Below, piece by piece: positions 16,601 through 27,065 of a DNA stretch of 64,000 nt. Each line of letters begins with the position of its first letter. Position 1 is the first letter of the stretch. The DNA comes from Glycocaulis sp050485565 (lineage in GTDB: Bacteria > Pseudomonadota > Alphaproteobacteria > Caulobacterales > Maricaulaceae): NCBI RefSeq assembly GCF_050485565.1, contig NZ_JBJHBQ010000002.1:283861-347860 (forward strand), given 5' to 3'. The notes beneath the pieces are model-generated. The model was not told where the DNA came from and did not search any database. It was given only the letters and a program-made list of their open reading frames with translations. The position numbers and the translations under genes were made by a program.

Positions 16601-17719
16601 ATGAAGTGGGTGGGATTGATGAGCGGCACCTCGCTGGACGGGGTGGATGCAGCACTGCTGGAAAGCGATGGCGAGAGGCTGATCCGCTTCGGGCCGGGGC
16701 TGGAGCGCGCCTACATGCCGTCAGAGCGCAAAGTGCTGCAAGCGGCTGTCGGTGCCGCGCTGCAATGGCGCTGGCAGGGCGAGGCGCAGGGCGTATTCGC
16801 GGAGGCGGAAGCCGTGCTCACCACCACCCATGCCGAGGCGGTGGAGGCGGTGTGTGCCAAGGCGGGCATCACGCCATCAGAGCTGGATGGGGTGGGGTTT
16901 CACGGCCAGACCGTGCTGCATCAGGCACCCAGAGGCGACGTGGCGGGGCGCACCCTGCAGATCGGGGACGGGCAGGCGTTGGCGGAGCGGCTCGGCTGCC
17001 GGGTGGTATTTGATTTCCGGTCTGCGGATGTGGCCGCAGGCGGGCAGGGCGCGCCTCTGGTGCCGGTCTATCACCGGGCGCTGGCGGATTGGTCCGGGCT
17101 GGAGCGGCCTCTGGGCGTCATCAATATTGGCGGCGTCGCCAACATCACCCATATCGCGGCTGACGGCACGTTGACGGCGTTCGATACCGGTCCCGGCAAT
17201 GGGTTAATCGATGCCTTCATCGAAGGTCATACCGGCGAAGCGATGGACAAGGATGGCGAAATCGCCGCAAACGGCCGCATCCATGAGGCGGCCTTTGCCG
17301 AATTTCTCGCCAATCCGTATTTTGCTGCGCCGGGACCAAAATCGCTCGACCGCTGGGACTTCTCCCTCGATGCGGTGCGCAATCTCTCACTGGAAGACGG
17401 CGCAGCCACGCTGACCGGCCTGACCGCGAAGACGATTGCGCTCGGCGTCGCCGCCCTGCCGGACACGCCGGGACGGCTGGTTCTATGCGGAGGCGGGCGG
17501 CGCAACAAAACGCTCGCCGAGCTGGTGGCCGCGGCTACGGGACTGAAAGTCTATTCCGCCGAGGCGCTCGGCTGGCGCGGTGATCTCGTTGAGGCCGAAG
17601 CCTTCGCCTTCCTCGCCGCGCGGGTGATTGCCGGCCTGCCCTATACCTTCCCCGGCACGACGGGCGTGGCAGCGCCGATGGGCGGGGGGAAGGCGGTGGT
17701 GCCTGCTGCTTCCCGCTGA
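16601..17719 (+). CDS. anmK: Anhydro-N-acetylmuramic acid kinase
   Basis: 372 aa, ASKHA-fold kinase. The N-terminal MSGTSLDGVD (7-16) is the family signature, GFHGQTVLH and NIGGVANIT follow, and a DTGPGN phosphate loop is present. AnmK opens and phosphorylates 1,6-anhydro-MurNAc from recycled peptidoglycan to give MurNAc-6-phosphate. ATG 16601 starts MKWVGLMSG. No other recycling genes lie next to it. The upstream 95-bp repeat means its 5' leader is probably structured. Confidence 0.95.
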   Translation: MKWVGLMSGTSLDGVDAALLESDGERLIRFGPGLERAYMPSERKVLQAAVGAALQWRWQGEAQGVFAEAEAVLTTTHAEAVEAVCAKAGITPSELDGVGFHGQTVLHQAPRGDVAGRTLQIGDGQALAERLGCRVVFDFRSADVAAGGQGAPLVPVYHRALADWSGLERPLGVINIGGVANITHIAADGTLTAFDTGPGNGLIDAFIEGHTGEAMDKDGEIAANGRIHEAAFAEFLANPYFAAPGPKSLDRWDFSLDAVRNLSLEDGAATLTGLTAKTIALGVAALPDTPGRLVLCGGGRRNKTLAELVAAATGLKVYSAEALGWRGDLVEAEAFAFLAARVIAGLPYTFPGTTGVAAPMGGGKAVVPAASR

Positions 17720-17736
17720 TCAGGCACCTCAACGTT

Positions 17737-17836
17737 GTCATCACCCGCTTCATGCGGGTGATCCATGCCTGCAAAGTAGCCCGTAGGCTTGCACCTCTCA
17801 GGCATGGGTGGCCCGGACAAGCCGGGCCATGACACC
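17737..17836 (+). repeat. REP-like palindromic intergenic sequence
   Basis: It contains ATCACCCGC-TTCAT-GCGGGTGAT, then CCATGCCTG pairing with CAGGCATGG about 27 nt later, then CCCGG-ACAAG-CCGGG. It occupies the gap between convergent anmK and the alpha/beta hydrolase and may also serve as their bidirectional terminator. A related GTCATCA-CCGCTTCATGC block lies at 50324-50380. Confidence 0.65.
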
Positions 17837-17853
17837 ATTTGAGTGGGGCGTTG

Positions 17854-18528
17854 CTACCGCTTCGAAATTTTCGGCTTGGGATTGTCCAGCTCGACAAGGC
17901 GCAGATCGAGATAGTCATCGATAGCGGTCTGCAGCGGCTCGACATGGTTCGAGAACAGATGGCCTGCGCCGGGAATGATCTGGCGCTTGATGTCGATACC
18001 CTTCTGGGCGCGCACCTTGCTCATCACCTTTTCCATGTCGTCATGCGGCACGATCACGTCCGCCTCGCCGTGTGCGACAAGGCCCGATGCCGGGCAGGGC
18101 GCCAGGAAGGTGAAGTCGTACATGTTGGTGGGCGGGGAGACCGAGATGAAGCCGGCAATCTCCGGGCGGCGCATTAATAGCTGCATGCCGATCCACGCAC
18201 CGAAGGAGTGGCCGGCCACCCAGCAATAGGGGGCGTTGGCATTGTGGGCCTGCATCCAGTCCAGCGCCGTTGCACCGTCGGACAGCTCGCCCAGGCCTTG
18301 CTCATAAACGCCCTGGCTGCGGCCCACGCCGCGGAAGTTGAAGCGCAGCACGGCAAAGCCGCGCTGTTTGAACACTTCATACATCATCAGCGAGACGGGC
18401 GTGTCCATATGGCCGCCCCCGCGCGGGTGGGCATGCAGGATCAGCGCGACGGGCGCGTTTTCGGCTTTTCCGGGCGTATACTTGCCTTCGATGCGGCCGG
18501 CCGGGCCGGGAATAATGACGTCAGGCAT
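17854..18528 (-). CDS. Alpha/beta hydrolase (dienelactone-hydrolase-like)
   Basis: 224 aa. The HAHPRGGG oxyanion-hole region (33-40), an FNFRGVGRSQG loop and the nucleophile elbow GHSFG (Ser108) are clear; a C-terminal GAGHLF supplies the catalytic His and EADVIVP the Asp region. This compact form is common in alphaproteobacteria. The substrate is unknown. It is divergent from iscR; a link to the suf operon is only positional. Confidence 0.82.
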   Translation of the reverse strand: MPDVIIPGPAGRIEGKYTPGKAENAPVALILHAHPRGGGHMDTPVSLMMYEVFKQRGFAVLRFNFRGVGRSQGVYEQGLGELSDGATALDWMQAHNANAPYCWVAGHSFGAWIGMQLLMRRPEIAGFISVSPPTNMYDFTFLAPCPASGLVAHGEADVIVPHDDMEKVMSKVRAQKGIDIKRQIIPGAGHLFSNHVEPLQTAIDDYLDLRLVELDNPKPKISKR

Positions 18529-18623
18529 GGGTGATCTGGTCTTCCCTGAAACTCTAATGCACTAGCAGCCCCGTCAGGTTTGCGCGCGGCGTATCGGCGC
18601 AGTATGCAAGGCGGCGGACAATA

Positions 18624-18648
18624 ATTCTTGACTCTGTAGCTGGGATAC
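18624..18648 (+). promoter_or_regulatory. Possible IscR-type box / -35 region upstream of iscR-suf
   Basis: ATTCTTGACT followed by AGCTGGGATAC resembles the left half of the E. coli type-1 IscR box (ATASYYGACT, 9 of 10 positions) and contains a TTGACT -35-like hexamer. The right half fits only loosely and no good -10 is at the expected distance. Autoregulation by IscR is inferred from the family. Confidence 0.3.
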
Positions 18649-18766
18649 CTACTTCCGAAAGCAAGGCGGCTTACCAGCACGGCGTGCGCGCTCTTAGCAT
18701 AATGCGCCGGGCAATTGCGAGCACGGGAAACAATTTACCGGGCTTTCCAGCTCAGGAGAGGCAGCA

Positions 18767-19237
18767 ATGAAGCTGAGTACCAAGGGCCGTTATGCGGTAA
18801 TGGCGATGGCCGATCTTGCCAGTCATGTGGACGAGCGGCCGGTGCCGCTGGCCGAGATCGCCTCGCGTCAGGAAATCTCGCTATCCTATCTTGAGCAGCT
18901 GTTTGCGCGCATGCGCCGGGCTGGTATCGTCAAGGCGGTGCGCGGCCCCGGCGGAGGCTACCGGCTGGCGCGGGCTTCGGGCGATATCCGCATTTCCGAC
19001 ATCATTCTGGCGGTCGACGAGCCGGTCGATATCACGCGCTGCCAGCACCAGATGAAGGGCTGTATGGAAAACGGCCAGCGCTGCATCACTCATGATCTGT
19101 GGGATGAGCTGTCGCGCCATATCCATCTCTATCTCAGCTCGGTCAGCCTTGATGATGTTGTCAGCCGCCGGGTGGCCGGGTCTGCCAGCGGTCCGCGCGG
19201 CATGGCAGCAGCCCTGAGAGCCGCAGCAGCAGAATAG
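18767..19237 (+). CDS. iscR: Rrf2/IscR-family Fe-S regulator of the suf operon
   Basis: 156 aa with an N-terminal winged helix-turn-helix (KGRYAVMAMADLA; recognition helix about 38-50). Cys92, Cys99, Cys106 and His109 reproduce the three-Cys/one-His [2Fe-2S] ligand set of IscR, though with one extra residue in each interval. It senses cluster status and controls Fe-S biogenesis genes. It is the first gene of the operon; the cysteine desulfurase follows after 8 bp. A strong AGGAGAGG precedes ATG 18767. Confidence 0.92.
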   Translation: MKLSTKGRYAVMAMADLASHVDERPVPLAEIASRQEISLSYLEQLFARMRRAGIVKAVRGPGGGYRLARASGDIRISDIILAVDEPVDITRCQHQMKGCMENGQRCITHDLWDELSRHIHLYLSSVSLDDVVSRRVAGSASGPRGMAAALRAAAAE

Positions 19238-19245
19238 CAGGAATT

Positions 19246-20385
19246 ATGACCGTCTATCTGGATCATAACGCAACCAGCCCGTTGCGCGCCGAAGCGCGCG
19301 AAGCGATGGCGCGTGCCTATGATTCAGGCGGTAATCCATCTTCGGTGCATGGCCCCGGACGGGCCGCGCGGGCCTTCGTGGAGACGGCGCGGGCTTCGCT
19401 CGCCCGCCATTTCGTGACGCGCGCCGAAGATGTGGTTTTCACCTCCGGCGGCACCGAGGCGAATAATCTCGTGATTGCCTCGGCCAAGGCGGCAGGCGCT
19501 AAGCGCCTCATCATTTCGGCTATCGAGCATGATGCGGTACGCGATGCGGCGTCCGCCAGCGGGCTCGACGTTGAAATGCTGCCGGTCACGGGCGATGGCG
19601 TCGCTGATCTGGGCTGGCTGGAGGCGCGTCTTTCGCGCTGGGACCGCGAAGCCGAAGGCGTGCCCTTTGTGGCGTTGATGGCGGCCAATAACGAGACCGG
19701 CGTGATCCAGCCCGTAGAGGCTGCCGGGCGGCTCGTGCGCGAAGCTGAGGGCCTGTTCCACGTCGATGCGGTGCAGATGGCGGGCAAGCTCGCCTTCGAT
19801 TTTGCCGGCAGTCTTGCCCATTATGCAGCGCTGTCCGCGCACAAGGCGGGCGGGCCGCAAGGCGTTGGCGCACTGCTACTGGCGTGTGATGCGCCGCTTA
19901 ACCGCCAGATGCATGGCGGCGGGCAAGAGACGGGGCGCCGCTCCGGTACCGAGAATGTCGCCGGTATTGCGGGCTTTGCCGCTGCCCTCGCTGCCGTAGA
20001 GGCTGACGAGGCCACGCGCATGGCCGCTCTGCGTGACGCGCTGCAGTTGAGGCTGGAATCGGTTGAGGGCGTGCGCATATGGGGGGCAGGGGCGGATCGC
20101 TTGCCCAATACGCTCTGCCTGTCTGCTGACGGGTGGGCCGCAGAAATACAGGTTATCGCCATGGATCTGGCGGGCTTTGCCATCAGCGCAGGCTCTGCCT
20201 GTTCCTCCGGCAAGGTGAAAAAAAGCCGCGTGCTGGAAGCGATGGGCGCGAGTGCGGACGAGGCCGCCAGCGCCATCCGTATCAGCCTTGGCTGGACGAG
20301 TACGCAAGACGATGTGGACCGCTTCTCGGACGCCTGGATACGCGAATACGCGCGCATCCGGCCGCGCCTCGCGGCCGCTGTGTAG
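19246..20385 (+). CDS. Cysteine desulfurase (NifS/IscS-like, group I)
   Basis: 379 aa, PLP class V aminotransferase fold. The Schiff-base lysine is in SAHK (Lys200) and the active cysteine in AGSACSSGK (Cys319), in the longer flexible loop of group I enzymes. It begins with YLDHNATSP. It withdraws sulfur from cysteine as a persulfide for cluster assembly. This is one of two desulfurases in the operon (the other is SufS, group II), an arrangement seen in many alphaproteobacteria. The stop is followed by a repeat-element insertion before sufB. Confidence 0.93.
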   Translation: MTVYLDHNATSPLRAEAREAMARAYDSGGNPSSVHGPGRAARAFVETARASLARHFVTRAEDVVFTSGGTEANNLVIASAKAAGAKRLIISAIEHDAVRDAASASGLDVEMLPVTGDGVADLGWLEARLSRWDREAEGVPFVALMAANNETGVIQPVEAAGRLVREAEGLFHVDAVQMAGKLAFDFAGSLAHYAALSAHKAGGPQGVGALLLACDAPLNRQMHGGGQETGRRSGTENVAGIAGFAAALAAVEADEATRMAALRDALQLRLESVEGVRIWGAGADRLPNTLCLSADGWAAEIQVIAMDLAGFAISAGSACSSGKVKKSRVLEAMGASADEAASAIRISLGWTSTQDDVDRFSDAWIREYARIRPRLAAAV

Positions 20386-20397
20386 TGACTGACTAAA

Positions 20398-20492
20398 CCA
20401 TTCTTGCGCACGCAAGAATGGCAAGGCCGAACGGCCGCCGCGCCTCGTGGCGCGGTAGCCAAGCGCCCGGATGGGCGCGCTGGCGCTTGAGG
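20398..20492 (+). repeat. 95-bp multi-hairpin repeat element, copy B (between cysteine desulfurase and sufB)
   Basis: It starts with a perfect 10-bp stem (CCATTCTTGC / GCAAGAATGG, loop GCAC), then a 75-nt part matching copy A at all but six positions. CTGACTAAA occurs immediately before (20389-20397) and immediately after (20493-20501), a 9-bp direct repeat consistent with target-site duplication. It ends 24 nt before the sufB ATG. Confidence 0.88.
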
Positions 20493-20516
20493 CTGACTAA
20501 AGGAAGGACGGGCTCC

Positions 20517-22021
<1,505 letters not shown>

Positions 22022-22022
<1 letters not shown>

Positions 22023-22382
22023 TGGAAGATTCGCCACAGCCTGACTTTGAGATGGATAAGGCCGCTAAGCCCATCCATGAAGCAGCCAGTGCGTATGCGC
22101 GGTTGATCGTCAAATCGGCTGCCGACCCTTACCTCCTAGAGGCTGCGGTCAGGATCGGCGTCAGCGATTTTGTCTGGCGTTTGCACGATGAGCTGGCAGC
22201 TGATTTTGAGCATGAGAGGCTGTTGAAGGCGGCCTCGAATGAACTGCTCTTCCAGGCGGAGGCCTTCACTAAGGCCATAGAGGGTGGCGTGGACCATGAG
22301 CGCTACCGGAAAGCTATGGATGAATTATGGGAAGCGCGTGAAGCGGCGGCTAGGGGTGAGCAAGAAGCACATGGAGAAACAA

Positions 22383-22390
<8 letters not shown>
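22022..22390 (+). CDS. Uncharacterised helical protein encoded between sufB and sufC
   Basis: 122 aa, not recognised. It is acidic (many Glu/Asp), appears almost entirely alpha-helical, and has no Cys, so it is unlikely to ligate a cluster directly. HEAASAYARLIV and the C-terminal ERYRKAMDELWEAREAAARGE helix are notable. The start overlaps the sufB stop (TGATG) and the end overlaps the sufC start by 8 bp, implying translational coupling on both sides. A GTG three bases earlier is an alternative start. Position suggests a role connected with the SufBCD complex or its regulation, but nothing in the sequence proves it. Confidence 0.72.
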
Positions 22391-23146
<756 letters not shown>

Positions 23147-23147
<1 letters not shown>

Positions 23148-24244
23148 TGGGTGTAGTCCCGCACCTCTCCGCATTTGAAGCGGCGCTCGCAGCCAGCCTG
23201 CCTGCGGGCGAGCTGCGCGCTGCGCTGGAAACGGGCGGCCTGCCGCACCGGCGCGTTGAGGCGTGGAAATGGTCAGATCTGCGCGCCGCGCTCGCCAAGG
23301 CACCTGCCGGGGCCGGCACGCTCTCCGTCAACGCCTCGCGCAAGGCGGACGAGATGCGCGTGCTGGACCACCAGCCGGACCTGCTCATGCCGCGCCTGGC
23401 GGCGGGGCTGTCGGAGGGCTGCCCGGTCTATGCGCTGAAAGAAGGCGAAAGCCTGTCGCTGGACTTTGAAGGAAGCGAGGGCGCGGCCCACCATATCGCA
23501 GCCGTAAACGTGCCTGCGGGCGTCCAGGCCACGCTGCATGAGCGCTACCGCGTGGCAGCAGGCGGGTTCGCCAATATCGCCCTGCGTATCGTGCTGGGCG
23601 AGGGCGCGACGCTGACCCGCATTGTTGAGCAGGACGCCTCACCCGACGGCGTGCTGGTGGCGACCAGCGGCATTGATCTCGCAGCGCGCGCAAAGCTGCA
23701 CCAGACGACGCTCGGCTTCGGCGCGAAGCTCGCCCGGCTGGAAACCCATGTCAGCCATGCCGGCGAGGGCGCCGAGCTGAACCTTGGCGGCTCCTATCTC
23801 ATCGCCTCTGGCCTCCATCTCGACCAGACCGGCATTGTGCGTCACACCGGCCCGAATGGCGCGACGCGCGAGCTGTTCAAGGGCGCGGCGGCCAAGGGCG
23901 GGCGCGGCGTCTTCCAGGGCAAGATCCATGTGGAACAGGCCGCCCAGAAAACCGACGCGCAGATGAACCATCGCGGCCTGCTGCTGGCCGACGGCGCGGA
24001 AATTTACGCCAAGCCGGAGCTGGAAATTTACGCTGACGATGTGGTCTGCGCGCACGGTAATGCACTGGGCGCGGTGGACGAGGAGGCGTTGTTCTATATG
24101 CGCCAGCGCGGGCTTTCCGAGCCGCGTGCGCGCGCCGTGCTGACCCGCAGCTTCCTGGCTGAGCCGCTGGACGCCGTCGAGGACGAGACCGTGCGCGAAG
24201 CCCTCCTGGCCAGGCTCGATGCAGCTTTGGAGGCGGTATCGTGA
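23147..24244 (+). CDS. sufD: Fe-S cluster assembly protein SufD
   Basis: 365 aa. An N-terminal helical region with RRVEAWKWSDLR precedes the SufB/D beta-helix core; FQGKIHVEQAAQKTDAQM and the C-terminal CAHGNALGAVDEEALFYMRQRG are family blocks, including the conserved His. SufD pairs with SufB in the SufBC2D scaffold and helps iron acquisition. It overlaps sufC by 1 bp and sufS by 4 bp. Confidence 0.95.
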
Positions 24245-25482
24245 GCGCCCTTGCCCGCACCGCCTCTGCGTTTGATGTGGACGCCATCCGCGCGCAATTT
24301 CCCATTCTGTCGCGCGAGGTTCACGGCAAGCCGCTGGTGTATCTCGACAGCGCCGCCTCTGCGCAGAAACCGCAAGCGGTGATCGATGCGCTGGGCGATG
24401 TCTGGCGCGGCTCCTACGCGAATGTGCACCGCGGCCTCCATACGCTTGCCAACGAGACGACAGAGGCGTTCGAGGCGACGCGCGGCAAGCTCGCCGCGTT
24501 TCTGGGCGCGTCGCGCACCGAGGAAATCGTGCTGACGCGCGGGGCGACCGAGGCGATCAATCTGGTGGCTTCGGGCATCGGCCACAGCCTGAAAGAGGGT
24601 GATGAAATCATCCTCAGCCAGATGGAGCACCACTCCAATATCGTGCCGTGGCACTTCCTGCGAGAGCGCAAGGGCGTAGTCATTCGCTGGGTTCCGGTGG
24701 CGGATGAAGGGGCTCTAAATACAGCGGCTTATGAGGCGCTCTTTACCTCCCGCACGAAGATGGTGGCGCTCAGCCATATGTCCAACGTGCTCGGCACGAA
24801 GAATGACGCGAAGGCGCTGACAGAGATCGCGCACCGCCATGGCGTACCGATCCTTTTCGACGGTTCACAGGCTGCGGTGCATGGCCCGGTCGACGTGTCG
24901 GCCATCGGCTGTGATTTCTACGCCATTACCGGGCACAAGCTCTACGGGCCGAACGCCACCGGCGCGCTCTATGCGAAGGGTGACTGGCTGGATCGTCTGC
25001 CCGCCTTCATGGGCGGCGGCGAGATGATCGCAGAGGTGAGTGAGGAGGGGGTCGTCTATGCCGCGCCGCCTCACAAGTTCGAGGCCGGCACGCCGGCCAT
25101 CGCCGACGTGATCGCGCTCGGCGCAGCGCTGGACTGGATGCACGTGCACGTCACGCCGGAGGCGCTGGCGCACGAACACGCTCTGGCAGAGGCGGCCACG
25201 TCGGGCCTCAAATCCATGGACGGTATCCGCATTCTGGGCGAGGCACCCGGCAAGGGGCCTATCGTGTCGTTTGTGGTGGAGAACGCCCACGCGCACGACA
25301 TCGCCCAGCTGATGGACCGCTATGGCGTCGCCGTGCGGGCGGGCCATCACTGCGCCCATCCGCTGATGAAGCGCTTTGGCGTCACCGCCAGCGTGCGCGC
25401 CAGTTTTACCGTCTACAACACGCCTGAGGAGGTCGATGCCTTCCTCGATGCCTTGCGCCGGGCGCGCGAGTTCCTCATCTAG
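24241..25482 (+). CDS. sufS: Cysteine desulfurase SufS (group II)
   Basis: 413 aa. PLP lysine in TGHKLYGP (Lys233); active-site cysteine in RAGHHCAHPLM (Cys371) in the short rigid loop typical of SufS/group II. The ATEAINLVA and QMEHHSNIVPW segments bind PLP. The GTG start at 24241 overlaps the sufD stop. SufS normally needs an activator such as SufE or SufU; neither is encoded in this operon, so it must be elsewhere or replaced. Confidence 0.96.
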   Translation: MSALARTASAFDVDAIRAQFPILSREVHGKPLVYLDSAASAQKPQAVIDALGDVWRGSYANVHRGLHTLANETTEAFEATRGKLAAFLGASRTEEIVLTRGATEAINLVASGIGHSLKEGDEIILSQMEHHSNIVPWHFLRERKGVVIRWVPVADEGALNTAAYEALFTSRTKMVALSHMSNVLGTKNDAKALTEIAHRHGVPILFDGSQAAVHGPVDVSAIGCDFYAITGHKLYGPNATGALYAKGDWLDRLPAFMGGGEMIAEVSEEGVVYAAPPHKFEAGTPAIADVIALGAALDWMHVHVTPEALAHEHALAEAATSGLKSMDGIRILGEAPGKGPIVSFVVENAHAHDIAQLMDRYGVAVRAGHHCAHPLMKRFGVTASVRASFTVYNTPEEVDAFLDALRRAREFLI

Positions 25483-25487
25483 GGCTT

Positions 25488-25934
25488 ATGGGAATGAACG
25501 ATATGTCCAGTACTGCCAGCCCCGCCGCCAGCCGCCAGCGCGATGTCATCGATCTGGGCGCTGCGCCTGCGCGCCCTGTCGCTCCTGAAACACCGGCGGA
25601 CGGTGAGGGGGCCATTCCTGCTGAGGAAATCGCGCGCATCACCGATGATGTGGTGGCCGCGCTCAAGCAGGTGCATGACCCGGAAATCCCGGTCGACATT
25701 TACGAGCTCGGCCTGATCTACAAGGTCGATCTGGAAGATGACCGCACGTTGAAGGTCGAGATGACCTTGACCGCGCCCGGCTGCCCCGTCGCTGGCGAGA
25801 TGCCGGGCTGGGTGCAGGATGCCTGCAATACGGTCGATGGGGTGGAGCGCACGGAGGTGAACCTCACTTTCGACCCGCCCTGGACACCCGACCGGATGAC
25901 CGATGAAGCCCGCCTGCAACTGAACATGCTCTAG
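25488..25934 (+). CDS. sufT: SUF-associated MIP18/DUF59 protein SufT
   Basis: 148 aa. After a variable Pro/Ala-rich N-terminus (about 40 residues), the DUF59 core shows VHDPEIPVDIYELGLIY and the LTAPGCPVAGEMPGWV block with its conserved cysteine. SufT proteins take part in Fe-S maturation, possibly in cluster transfer, and sit downstream of sufS in many genomes. The start could be ATG 25488, 25494 or 25503. There is a 5-bp gap from sufS. Confidence 0.92.
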   Translation: MGMNDMSSTASPAASRQRDVIDLGAAPARPVAPETPADGEGAIPAEEIARITDDVVAALKQVHDPEIPVDIYELGLIYKVDLEDDRTLKVEMTLTAPGCPVAGEMPGWVQDACNTVDGVERTEVNLTFDPPWTPDRMTDEARLQLNML

Positions 25935-25945
25935 GAGCCGATGAG

Positions 25946-26305
25946 ATGGCCCGTGAAAGACCCAAGCCCGTAACCCTGACCGACGCCGCTGCGGAGCGTG
26001 TGCGCGCGCTGATGGCGCGTGAGGGCAAGGGCTATTTACGCGTTGGCGTGAAGAATGGCGGCTGCGCGGGCATGGAATACACGATGGACTATGTTGAGGC
26101 GCCCGCGCCGCTGGATGAACGGGTGGAGGATCAGGGCGTGGAGGTCGTGATCGATTCCAAGGCGATCCTGTTCCTGCTCGGCAGCCAGATCGACTATGAG
26201 GTGACGCCGCTGCACGCCAAGTTCGTGTTCCGTAATCCCAACCAGACCGATGCGTGCGGGTGTGGCGAAAGCGTCACCATTATTCCTGTGGCCAATGCCA
26301 GCTAG
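25946..26305 (+). CDS. sufA: A-type Fe-S carrier protein (SufA/IscA family)
   Basis: 119 aa HesB/IscA fold with the three conserved cysteines Cys40 (NGGCAGMEY), Cys104 and Cys106 (ACGCGES). Such carriers receive clusters from the SufBCD scaffold and deliver them to apoproteins. It is the last obvious member of the suf operon, 11 bp after sufT. Whether it is functionally SufA, IscA or ErpA cannot be decided here; operon position favours SufA. Confidence 0.93.
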   Translation: MARERPKPVTLTDAAAERVRALMAREGKGYLRVGVKNGGCAGMEYTMDYVEAPAPLDERVEDQGVEVVIDSKAILFLLGSQIDYEVTPLHAKFVFRNPNQTDACGCGESVTIIPVANAS

Positions 26306-26364
26306 GCAACTTGCCGCCCGCCTTGCGAGTTTCTAAACCCGGTGGCTGAATTTCGGGGGCTTGC

Positions 26365-26970
26365 ATGCAACTTTTTTACTCGCCGACCTCGCCTTATGCC
26401 CGCAAGTGCCGTGCGCTGATCATCGAGAAGAGCCTCGAGGACAAGATCGAGTGCGTTGAGGCGTTGCCGCTTGATGATCCCAAGGCGTTGCTGGCCGCCA
26501 ATCCGCTGGGCAAGGTGCCTGCGCTGATCCGCAAGAGTGGCCCGGCGCTGATCGATTCCCCGCTGATTTGCGAGTTTATCGACACGCTCAATGATGATCG
26601 CTGGATTCCCGCCAATGGCGAGAGCCGCATTCTGGTCCTGCGTCAGCAGGCCATGGCGGACGGGTTGATGGACCTGACGATCGGCCGGCGGATCGAGATG
26701 AACCGGCCTGCCAACCGGCGCTACAAGGCATGGACCGAACGCTGGGAAAAGGGCATTGCCCGCACGCTGGAACAGCTGGATCGTGAACGGGTGCAGTTTG
26801 AACGCTCTGTGGATCATGGGGCGCTCTCGATTGCTGTGGCGCTGTCCTATCTTGATCTGAGATACGCAGAGCTGGACTGGCGCTCAGCTCATCCAGGGCT
26901 CGGCGCGTACCTGGAGCGCTGGGAACAGCGCGAAAGCATGAAGTTGACGGCGCCTCCGGCTGGAAGCTAG
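26365..26970 (+). CDS. Glutathione S-transferase family protein
   Basis: 201 aa. The N-terminal thioredoxin-like domain starts MQLFYSPTSPYARKCR, with NPLGKVPAL (cis-Pro region) and the ID-S-ICEFID glutathione-contacting motif, followed by an all-helical C-terminal domain. The YARKC sequence near residue 12 suggests a serine- or cysteine-type GST. The substrate is unknown. It lies 59 bp after the suf operon in the same direction and may be read through from it. A bidirectional terminator follows. Confidence 0.88.
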   Translation: MQLFYSPTSPYARKCRALIIEKSLEDKIECVEALPLDDPKALLAANPLGKVPALIRKSGPALIDSPLICEFIDTLNDDRWIPANGESRILVLRQQAMADGLMDLTIGRRIEMNRPANRRYKAWTERWEKGIARTLEQLDRERVQFERSVDHGALSIAVALSYLDLRYAELDWRSAHPGLGAYLERWEQRESMKLTAPPAGS

Positions 26971-27002
26971 GCGCGCCTGGCGTTGTCTCAGGGCGGTAAC
27001 GT

Positions 27003-27034
27003 AAAATGCCCCCGACCGGGGGCATTTTCGTTTT
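27003..27034. terminator. Bidirectional terminator between GST and GGDEF genes
   Basis: AAAATGCCCCC (27003-27013) pairs with GGGGGCATTTT (27018-27028) around a GACC loop. The plus strand continues TTTTCGTTTTC; the minus strand ends in the stem's own T-run. It separates two convergent genes. Confidence 0.9.
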
Positions 27035-27065
27035 CTATATCAGTTTGCCACGAGAGACGGGAGAT

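Noticed and set aside
16372..16629. N-terminal extension of tyrS running through the 95-bp repeat
   Set aside because: The extension is a translation of the repeat element and has no similarity to TyrRS; ATG 16371 gives the normal start.
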